DNA of 49,504 bases, from positions 1 to 49,504 of the forward strand of contig JAJPIV010000106.1 of the NCBI GenBank assembly GCA_021324595.1, read 5' to 3'. The notes under the pieces are model-generated. The model saw only the letters and a list, made by a program, of their open reading frames with translations. It made no database searches and was not told the DNA's origin. How positions within the stretch are numbered: the stretch's first letter is position 1; every line of letters starts with the position of its first letter. Of this stretch, positions 41,679-49,504 are shown piece by piece. This DNA comes from Actinomycetota bacterium (GTDB lineage: Bacteria > Actinomycetota > Actinomycetes > Streptosporangiales > Streptosporangiaceae). Made by a program: the position numbers and the translations under genes.

Positions 41679-42602
41679 CTAGCCGGCGTACCCGAAGAGC
41701 GAGTGGGCGATGAGTATGATGCCCGGGCCGATGATGATCACCAGCAGGGCCGGGAAGACGCACAGGATCAGCGGCAGCATGATCTTCACGGGCACCTTCT
41801 GCGCCCGTTCCTCGGCGCGCTGGCGGCGCTTGACCCGCATCTCGGTCGCCTGCTCGCGGAGCACCCGCGCCACCGGCACGCCAAGCTCGCCGGCCTGGAC
41901 CACGGCGGAGACGAACGTGCGCAGGTCGGGCACCGCGGTCCGGGCGACCATGCCGCGCAGGGCCTCGGCCCGCGACCTGCCGATCTGCATCTCCTGCAGG
42001 CTGCGCGCGAACTCCTCGGCCAGTGGGCCGCCGCTGTTCCTGGCCAGCTGCGCCAGCCCGGCGTCGAAGCTGAGCCCGGCCTCCACGCAGACCGTCAGCA
42101 GGTCGATGGCGTCGGGGAGCGCGGCGAGGATCCGCGCCTGCCGCTTGATGCCCGCGTTGTACAGGAGGATGTCGGGCAGGTAGAAGCCCGCCGCCCCCCC
42201 GGCTGCCGCGCACGCGATCGCGACGCCGGGGCTGTGCAGTCCGTAGAGCACGCCGAGCCCGGCGCCGCCCAGGAGCGCCAGGCCCTTCAGCGCGAGGATC
42301 CGGTCTGCGGTCCACGCCGCGGGGTTGCCGGCCAGGTCCAGCCTGCGCTGGAGCGTGGCGGCCACGCTGGACGGGGACAGCCGGATGGCGAGGGAGCGGG
42401 CCCAGCCCGGCAGCTCGAGGGCCCGTGACCGGCCCCGGGGCGGGCCCGCGGCCTCCCCGTGGCCGTAGTGCCGCTCGATCGACCGCAGCGCCTCCGCCAC
42501 CGCGCGGGATCTCGGCGCGGCCGGCGCCAGCCCGGACGCCAGCAGCGCGATGGCGACCGCGATGCATCCCGCGCCGGTCAGCAGGAGGACCGAGCCGGAC
42601 AC
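41679..42602 (-). CDS. tadC: Tad pilus inner-membrane platform protein TadC (T2SSF)
   Basis: A 307-residue T2SSF-domain protein with three to four transmembrane helices, which pairs with TadB to form the membrane platform of the Flp pilus. The conserved cytoplasmic region LPDAIDLLTVCVEAGLSFDAGL, the stretch EEFARSLQEMQIGRSRAEAL and the terminal RRQRAEERAQKVPVKIMLPLILCVFPAL are typical. The GTG start has a strong GGAGGTG in the end of tadB and lies one base past the tadB stop. It is followed without a gap by the methyltransferase gene. Confidence 0.93.
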   Translation of the reverse strand: MSGSVLLLTGAGCIAVAIALLASGLAPAAPRSRAVAEALRSIERHYGHGEAAGPPRGRSRALELPGWARSLAIRLSPSSVAATLQRRLDLAGNPAAWTADRILALKGLALLGGAGLGVLYGLHSPGVAIACAAAGGAAGFYLPDILLYNAGIKRQARILAALPDAIDLLTVCVEAGLSFDAGLAQLARNSGGPLAEEFARSLQEMQIGRSRAEALRGMVARTAVPDLRTFVSAVVQAGELGVPVARVLREQATEMRVKRRQRAEERAQKVPVKIMLPLILCVFPALLVIIIGPGIILIAHSLFGYAG

Positions 42603-42603
42603 C

Positions 42604-44315
42604 TCACACCTCCGCCTTCACCAGGTTGCGCATCCAGATCGCGCCGATCACGATCAGGAGGCCGGACCCGGCGAGCATGGCGAGGCCGAGGAAGGTGAGG
42701 TAGAGCGGCCGCATGTAGGACGGGTCCGAGTAGAACAGCCAGGCGCCGACGAGCACGGGCAGGGCGAGCAGGATGTACGCGGACAGGCGGCCCTCCGCGC
42801 TCAGCGTCCGGAACTGGCGCCGCAGGTAGGCGCGCTCCCTCATGGTCGCCGCCGTGTTCCGCAGCACCTCCGCGAGGTTGCCGCCGGTCTCCCGCTGGAT
42901 CCGCACGGCCATGACGACCCAGCGCAGGTCGGACGACCCCAGCCGGGCAGCGACGGCATCCATCGCGTCCGCCAGGTCCACCCCGATGCGGGACTCGGCG
43001 AGCGCCCTGGCGAACTCGCCGGAGGCCGGCTGGGCGTCCTCCCGCACGACCGCGTCAAGCGCCTGCGGCAGGGAGAAGCCGGACTGCACCGAACTGGCGA
43101 GCAGCTGGAGCACGTTGGGCAGCTGCTCGTCGAACGCTGTCCTCCTGCGCGCGATCCTGACGCTGAGCAGCAGGCGCATGCCCGCCCATCCGGCGGCCAG
43201 CCCGGCCACGACGCCGACGATCAGGTTCCCGAGGAGGAGCGCCAGCACCGCCGCGAGGGTGACGCTGACGCTGACGCCGAGGAGCGCCCACTCAGCCGGC
43301 GGCCGGATGATGCCCGCGCTCTCCAGGCGCCGTGCCAGCAGCGGCTCCGCGTGGCGGGCTCTGAGCAGCCGGGACGTCAGGGCGATCGCCCGCCGCGCCA
43401 GCCTCCCCTCCGTCCTGCCCTCCGGCCGGCCGGCGGGGGCGAGGCCGCTCGGACCGTACCGGCCGATCTGGCGGGCCAGCCGGGAGCGGCCGCCCGGCCG
43501 CAGCGACCGGAGCGCGAGGACCGCGAAGAACAGCAGGGCAACGAAGACCACGCAGGCCATCACCGGGAGCGGGACGCCTGCCGGGGCGCCCGCCACGGCC
43601 GCCGGCCGGCCGTGCCCGCCGCCCGGCGAGGCCGGGCCGGGCGAGCCCGGCGCCCCCAGCGGCCCGGGGGCGGCGGGGAACGCCTCTGCCAGCCGGGCGA
43701 CCCCGCCCGGGTCCACGCGCCGGCCGTGGCTGGCGATGGCTACCTGGCGGACGTTGACCAGGTAGTCGTCTTGGTGGTCATCAGGCGCGCTCACCACGTC
43801 GACCGGGATCGTGACCGGAGGCGGCGGCTGGGTGAGCATCTCCCCGTCCGACAGCAGGAGCAGGCGGCTGGACGCCGCGGCGCCGAGCCGGGTGATCTCC
43901 GCGACTGCGCCGGCGAGCGCGCCCGCCATCCCCTGCGAGGAGAACCCGGCGGGCCGGACCGCCGCGATGCTGGAGATCGCCAGGGAGCGCCGGGACGCCG
44001 GGGCGAGCACAAGGCGCCAGCCATCGCCGAAGGTGATCAGCCCCACCTCGGCACCCGGCGGCAGCGCCCGGACGTAGGCTGTGGCCTCGCGCCGCTCCGA
44101 TGCCAGCCGGGCGGCCGGCGGCGAGATGTTCGTGTCGATCAGCACGATCGCGACCCGCGGCGCCCGGGCGGCGTGCACGGCCAGGACGGCGCGCGCGGCC
44201 CGGGCCGCCGGCTCGGCGAACCGGAACGCGAGTACGGCGGCGCCCGGAACGGCGAGCCCCAGGGCCACGGTGACCGCGGCGGCCGCCCGGGCCGCGGGCG
44301 CCCGGCGGGCCCGGC

Positions 44316-44319
<4 letters not shown>
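42604..44319 (-). CDS. tadB: Tad pilus platform protein TadB fused to an N-terminal VWA-like domain
   Basis: A 571-residue protein, about 250 longer than plain TadB. A hydrophobic N-terminus (about 12-34) is followed by a von Willebrand A-like domain (about 55-200) with a degenerate metal site, Asp62-Thr-Asn64-Ile-Ser66 instead of DxSxS, and a late SDG (LLLLSDGEML). A Pro/Gly linker, a transmembrane helix (about 253-272) and the T2SSF domain follow, with EQLPNVLQLLASSVQSGFSLPQAL and RETGGNLAEVLRNTAATMRER. The GTG start overlaps the tadA stop as GTGA. The VWA part would face outward and could bind pilins or pseudopilins. Related VWA-TadB fusions occur in other actinobacteria, as I recall. Confidence 0.9.
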
Positions 44320-45703
<1,384 letters not shown>

Positions 45704-45707
<4 letters not shown>

Positions 45708-46882
45708 GCCATCCGCCTCCTGCCACGCGCCCTTCCGCGGCTGCGGCTGACCGCGGCCGGGTCCCCGGCCGCGGTCAGCCGCAGCCGCGCGAACTTGCCG
45801 ATGGCCTGGCTGACCGGGTGCCCCGGATGCGAGAGCGCCAGCGGCTCGCCCCGATTGACCGAGACCGGCACGTCCCGGCTTGACGGGATGTGGGCGGCGA
45901 CCGGCCAGCGCACCACCCGCTCCACGTCGTCCAGGCCCAGCCCGACCTTCGAGTCCGCCCGGTTGAGCACCACCGAGCGGATCTGCCTCGGGTACGAGAG
46001 CAGGTCGAGCATGTCGAGAGTGATCCGCAGGTTCTTCAGCGCGGGCACGTCGGGGGTGGTGAGCAGCACGTGGTGGGCCGAGGCGTCCATCGCGGTCAGC
46101 ACATGCTCGCTGAACTGGGCGGGAGTGTCGACGATCACGTAGTCAAACAGCCCGCGCAGCACGCCCAGCAGCTCGGTGACCAGGGACGGCGGGATCTTCT
46201 CCGCGTCGCCGGGAGTCACCGGCGCCAGCAGCACGTCGAGGTTGGGCCGGTAGCGGGTGAGCAGCGACGAAGCGCCCGTCCGGTCCAGGTGGCCGGCCAT
46301 CGGCAGGGCGTCCACGACCGTCCGCGCTGGCTCCAGCTGGACGCTGATCGCGACATCGCCGAACGCGAGGTCCAGGTCGACCACGCACACTCGCAGGCCG
46401 GCGTCCCGCGCGAGCGCGACCCCGAGGTTGATGGCGAAGGTGGTCTTGCCGCAGCCGCCCTTGGCGGCGAACACCGTGACCACCTGGCCGTCCCGGCCCG
46501 GCGGGGCCGGCGCGTCGGGGCCGGCCGCGCCGATCAGCCGCCTTGACACCTCGCCGGAGCGCTGGCAGGCGGCGGCCAGCGCCATCGGGTCGTCCGCGGG
46601 GACCACCTCGCGCACGCCGGCGCGCAGCGCGTGGGTGAGCAGCGCCACGTCCACCTGGTCCCTGGCCAGGATGACCCCCACGGCAGGCCGGTGCAAGCGC
46701 AGCGTCGAGGCGAAGGCCAGCGCGTCACCGATCGGGGCGTCCGGGCCGATCACCACGAGCGTCTCGGCGGGATCCTCCTCGACCATGCGGGCCGCGTCCT
46801 GCAGGGTGCCGGCCTCCCGCACCTGGCCGCCGATCGACGGGGCGAGCACTCCGGCGGCGGCCTGCCCGCAGAGGATGGGCAT
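45704..46882 (-). CDS. tadZ: Tad pilus localisation/assembly protein TadZ (CpaE-like ATPase)
   Basis: A 392-residue MinD/ParA-like ATPase with an N-terminal receiver-like domain (about residues 1-120) that has lost the phospho-acceptor pattern. The C-terminal part has the deviant Walker A motif AAKGGCGKTT, VDLDLAFGD and DTPAQFSEH. TadZ/CpaE proteins place the Tad machine in the cell. The basic C-terminal tail (SRGRARGRRR) is unusual and might contact the membrane or DNA. It starts nine bases after cpaB and overlaps tadA. Confidence 0.92.
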
Positions 46883-46891
46883 GGGTCTTCC

Positions 46892-47695
46892 TTACTTGAA
46901 CGGCGGGAACAGCGGGACGATGCGGTGGTCCGGGCCGGTCACCGAGGACTGGCCGAGCAGGGCGAGGTAGGGCAGCCCGGATTCCACCAGGGTGATGACC
47001 CGCTCGGCGTCGGACTGGTCCACGGCGAGGGTCACCAGCACGGTGCCGTTCGCGCTCGGGGCGCCCTGGCTCGCGCTGGAGAAGGCCGCGCTGGCCGGCG
47101 AGGAGCCCGAGGGGGACGCGGGTGCCTGCCCGATCGCCAGGACCGTCACCTTGGGGAGCACGATCCTGGTGTAGACCTGGCCCCTGGCCCCGGCCTGACC
47201 AGTGGCGCCGCCGCACGAGCCGTTCGCGCCGCCGCTGACGACCACGGTGTCGAAGACCGCCACCTGCGACCCGGGCGAGACGTAACCGGCGACCGCCTGC
47301 GGTACGCACAGGGCGATCGTCACCGCGATGTCCCCGGCGGGTATCGCGATGCCGCTGGCGGCGGCCGCGGCGGTCCCGAGCATGGGCCGCAGCAGCAGCT
47401 CGCCGGAGGGAATGTCCGCGCTCGCGACCAGGGCGGCCAGCCGGGGCGTGAGCGCGCGCACCGCGTCGGCGGGGACCGACCGGGCCGGCAGTTCCTGGCG
47501 TGACAGCATGCCGTCCCGCAACGCCGTGCCGGCCGGGGTGCCCGCGGGGATCCGCTGCGTCGCGACGAGCACGGCCACGGCGCGCTGCCCGGCGAGCGCC
47601 CGCTGGTCCGCCTGCCCGACGTAGAGCAGTACGGCGCCGGTGCCGAGCACCGCGAGCGCGATCGCCAGGATGATCGTCAGGATGCGACGGGTCAA
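46892..47695 (-). CDS. cpaB: Tad pilus assembly protein CpaB/RcpC-like with SAF domain
   Basis: A 267-residue anchored protein. One N-terminal helix (RILTIILAIALAVLGTGAVLLYV) is followed by a SAF domain (about residues 38-105, with VAVLVATQRIPAGTP and GELLLRPML) and an RcpC/CpaB-like beta domain. In Gram-negatives the protein supports the outer-membrane secretin. In monoderms it probably interacts with wall or pilus. I place the start at a TTG (47695) preceded by AGAGGA, because no ATG or GTG fits between the upstream gap and the helix. It follows tadG after 56 bases. Confidence 0.85.
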   Translation of the reverse strand: MTRRILTIILAIALAVLGTGAVLLYVGQADQRALAGQRAVAVLVATQRIPAGTPAGTALRDGMLSRQELPARSVPADAVRALTPRLAALVASADIPSGELLLRPMLGTAAAAASGIAIPAGDIAVTIALCVPQAVAGYVSPGSQVAVFDTVVVSGGANGSCGGATGQAGARGQVYTRIVLPKVTVLAIGQAPASPSGSSPASAAFSSASQGAPSANGTVLVTLAVDQSDAERVITLVESGLPYLALLGQSSVTGPDHRIVPLFPPFK

Positions 47696-47751
47696 GTGTC
47701 CTCTTCTCCGATCCGCTCGGTCCGACAGTGGCCCCTGCGCCGGCCAGCCGG

Positions 47752-48879
47752 TCAGCCGGTCAGCTTGAGCGTGTACGCGCCGAAGCCCGGGCCCGGGCCG
47801 ATGCCGCCGACCGGGTCGATTCCCGGCGTGAAGTAGCCCTCGACGCACGGGGCGCTGGACAGGCAGAGCGTGTTGGCCGGACCGTAGCTCTTGGGCCCGA
47901 GGTTCCCGCCGCCCGGCAGGTTCGCGTAGCCGGTCACCACGAACCCGGCCAGGCCCATGATCGTGTAGGTGGCGTTGCTGCCCTGCCCGCTGGTGGCATC
48001 GAAGATCGGGATGAAGACGGTGACCGGCTTGCCCGCGTTGTAGGAGTCGATGTAGCTCTCCAGGGCCTGCTTGCACGCCGCGGACACGTTGTTGCCCGTG
48101 TTGTTGTACGTCGTGTCGGTCGACAGGTCGATGACCGCCGTGCAGACGGTGGAGCTGGTCGTCCGGAGCCAGTCGAAGCCGCCCGGCAGGTTGCTGCCCG
48201 CCGGCCCGCTGCACGGCTTGGCCTTTCCCTTGAGGTACACCGGGATCAGCGTGTCGAACTTGCCGCCGGTCAGGCTCTGCCAGTCGCAGTAGGAGATGGT
48301 CAGCGCCAGTGAGTTGCTCTGCGTGGACGCCCCCCACTCGACCTGGGCGCACGCGAACACCCTCGTGCCGTCGTAGTTCTGGTTGCCGAGCAGGGTCCGG
48401 GCGAAGACCGGGGGCAGCAGGCCGCCCGGGGAGCCGGTCGAGGTGTGCACATCGACGTAGTTCACCCCGGCCGGGTTGGCGGGGCAGTCGGTGATCGACC
48501 CCGTCGTCCCCGTCGCCGGCGAGCACGCCGGGAGCGCCAGCGGCTCCTGCGCGTCGTAGCCGCACACCGCGTCGACCGTGGCGCTGCCGCCGGTCAGCGC
48601 GGAGGCGTTGCCGTCGGCGAAGGACGCCGCGGTGCCGGTGCCGCTGGTGCTCGCGTCGCAGGTCGCCAGCACGCACGTCCTGGCGACGGCGAGGGCGCCC
48701 GCGTCGGCGCCGTTCTGCAGCTCGGCCCGGTTCTGGTAGACCTGGCCCACGTCGACGACGAGCGCGCCGACGCCGAGCAGGACGCCGCCGCCGATGAGCA
48801 CGGCGACGAGCACGCCCGTCACGCCGCGCTCGTCGCGCCCGGACCCGCGGCGTGCGAGCCAGCGGATCAGGTCTCGCAT
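47752..48879 (-). CDS. tadG: TadG-like pseudopilin with large extracellular domain
   Basis: A 375-residue protein whose N-terminus (GRDERG, then VTGVLVAVLIGGGVLLGVGALVVDVGQ) is a Tad-type prepilin helix, followed by an extracellular domain with at least ten Cys. QVYQNRAELQNGADAGALAVART matches the Tad-like (putative Flp pilus assembly TadE/G) family. Position +5 after the predicted Gly/Val cleavage site is Leu, not the Glu normal in major and minor pilins. The ATG overlaps the end of tadE by 13 bases. It may be a tip or adhesin-like component. Confidence 0.88.
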   Translation of the reverse strand: MRDLIRWLARRGSGRDERGVTGVLVAVLIGGGVLLGVGALVVDVGQVYQNRAELQNGADAGALAVARTCVLATCDASTSGTGTAASFADGNASALTGGSATVDAVCGYDAQEPLALPACSPATGTTGSITDCPANPAGVNYVDVHTSTGSPGGLLPPVFARTLLGNQNYDGTRVFACAQVEWGASTQSNSLALTISYCDWQSLTGGKFDTLIPVYLKGKAKPCSGPAGSNLPGGFDWLRTTSSTVCTAVIDLSTDTTYNNTGNNVSAACKQALESYIDSYNAGKPVTVFIPIFDATSGQGSNATYTIMGLAGFVVTGYANLPGGGNLGPKSYGPANTLCLSSAPCVEGYFTPGIDPVGGIGPGPGFGAYTLKLTG

Positions 48880-49349
48880 GGCATGACCCCCCGCGCGGTC
48901 ATGGTGACCGGCCCGCCGATCGCCGAGGCGCCGAAGAGCGTGGAGATCGCGGCGACCGGCGTGATGAAGGTGAACCTGTAGCTCACCTGGACATCCGCGT
49001 CGGCGGACGGCCCGGCACCGGGGGCGCAGGCCTGCGTTTCGGTCACGTCGCCCGCGGTCAGGCCGAGCCCGGTCGCCGCCGTGATCGTGCGCTGCACCAC
49101 CGCCTGGGCGCTCTGGCCGAGCGCATCGAGCCGCGCCCCCTCCCTCGCCGCCTGGGTGAGCGTGATCTGCGCGTTGAGGGCGCGGCCGAAGTCGATGAGG
49201 CCGAAGACAATCAGCAGCAGCACCGGGAGCAGCAGCGCGAACTCGACGGCGGCCGCCCCGCGGTCACCCCCGGGCCCGTGGCCCGCGACGGCGGGCCGTG
49301 ACCGCCCGGCCACGCGCCGCGTGGCCGTGGATGCGCATGGCCGTGTCAT
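48867..49349 (-). CDS. tadE: TadE-like minor pilin
   Basis: A 160-residue TadE-family minor pilin. The prepilin peptidase site is RG/AAAVEFALLLPVLLLIVFGLIDFGR, with Glu at +5 and a typical hydrophobic helix (about residues 33-55). QAAREGARLDALG follows. The leader is long and basic (about 31 residues), so an internal start is possible. Two Cys lie in the C-terminal domain. It starts 19 bases after the flp stop and overlaps tadG. No prepilin peptidase gene is in the window; it may lie beyond the right edge. Confidence 0.9.
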   Translation of the reverse strand: MTRPCASTATRRVAGRSRPAVAGHGPGGDRGAAAVEFALLLPVLLLIVFGLIDFGRALNAQITLTQAAREGARLDALGQSAQAVVQRTITAATGLGLTAGDVTETQACAPGAGPSADADVQVSYRFTFITPVAAISTLFGASAIGGPVTMTARGVMPCET

Positions 49350-49368
49350 CCGCGCCGTCCGTCGGCGG

Positions 49369-49504
49369 TCACATGTTGGCGACGACGGTCGAGAACGCGT
49401 CGCTGACTTGCTGGCCGAGGATCGCCACCACCGCGATGATCACTGCGGCGATCAGCGCGACGATCAGGCCGTACTCCACGGCGGTCGCCCCGCGCTCGTC
49501 ACGG
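49369..49504 (-). CDS. flp: Flp/Fap-type major pilin (5' end outside the window)
   Basis: The last 44 codons of a small pilin, read on the minus strand and cut by the window end. RDERG is followed by ATAVEYGLIVALIAAVIIAVV, with the Gly/Ala processing site, Glu at +5 and the Flp-type Tyr at +6. The mature pilin would be about 39 residues, within the usual Flp size. It is the first Tad gene seen here and presumably near the start of the operon. Confidence 0.93.
   Translation of the reverse strand, partial: RDERGATAVEYGLIVALIAAVIIAVVAILGQQVSDAFSTVVANM

Overview
The window reads as chromosomal DNA of a high-GC actinomycete. GC is above 70 percent, many genes begin with GTG and overlap their neighbours by a few bases, and the gene set (LigC-type ligase, DUF2332, actinobacterial Tad pilus genes, FCD-type GntR regulator) is actinobacterial. 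Two sedolisin (S53) peptidases, a family active at acid pH, fit a soil organism that tolerates acid, but that is inference. I cannot name a species.

Layout. (1) At 1-98 lies the tail of a probable transposase. (2) From 5828 down to 101 runs a minus-strand aa3-type cytochrome oxidase operon: cupredoxin-like protein, ctaC, ctaD, ctaE, a small membrane protein and ctaB. All redox ligands of subunit I are present, but the usual proton-channel residues are replaced. An SDR gene lies upstream. (3) From 7159 to 10914 a plus-strand unit has a clear promoter, a 33-codon leader ORF, a response regulator, a histidine kinase, an anchored protein and ctaG. (4) At 11055-13626 are a DUF2332 gene and a D-serine dehydratase-like gene. 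(5) From 13662 to 19047 is a methylamine or one-carbon oxidation module: a dimethylglycine/sarcosine dehydrogenase-like flavoprotein with etfB and etfA, divergent from a GntR regulator across an inverted repeat. (6) From 19102 to 27091 are an APC permease, a metallophosphoesterase, a decarboxylase with a nucleotidyltransferase-like partner, a quinone oxidoreductase and a choline dehydrogenase-like GMC enzyme. (7) From 27472 to 37937 are two sedolisins, an NCS1 permease coupled to a second CtaG-like protein without the usual histidines, ligC and two divergent lipoproteins. (8) From the right edge down to 37934 is one long minus-strand Tad (Flp) pilus operon: flp (cut by the edge), tadE, tadG, cpaB, tadZ, tadA, tadB with an N-terminal VWA domain, tadC, an ICMT-like methyltransferase and two tandem GT-C-like membrane proteins.

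How it works together. Regions 2 and 3 probably build and regulate one terminal oxidase branch. Electrons from the flavoproteins in regions 5 and 6 would enter the quinone pool through ETF and related carriers and end at that oxidase. Region 8 makes a surface pilus. Its last three genes are coupled to the Tad core and are candidates for modifying pilin or envelope lipid. The oxidase with altered proton channels and the Tad-linked methyltransferase/GT-C module are the parts most likely to be undescribed. Five proteins carry in-frame tandem repeats of 15-21 bp, which suggests ongoing repeat expansion in this genome.
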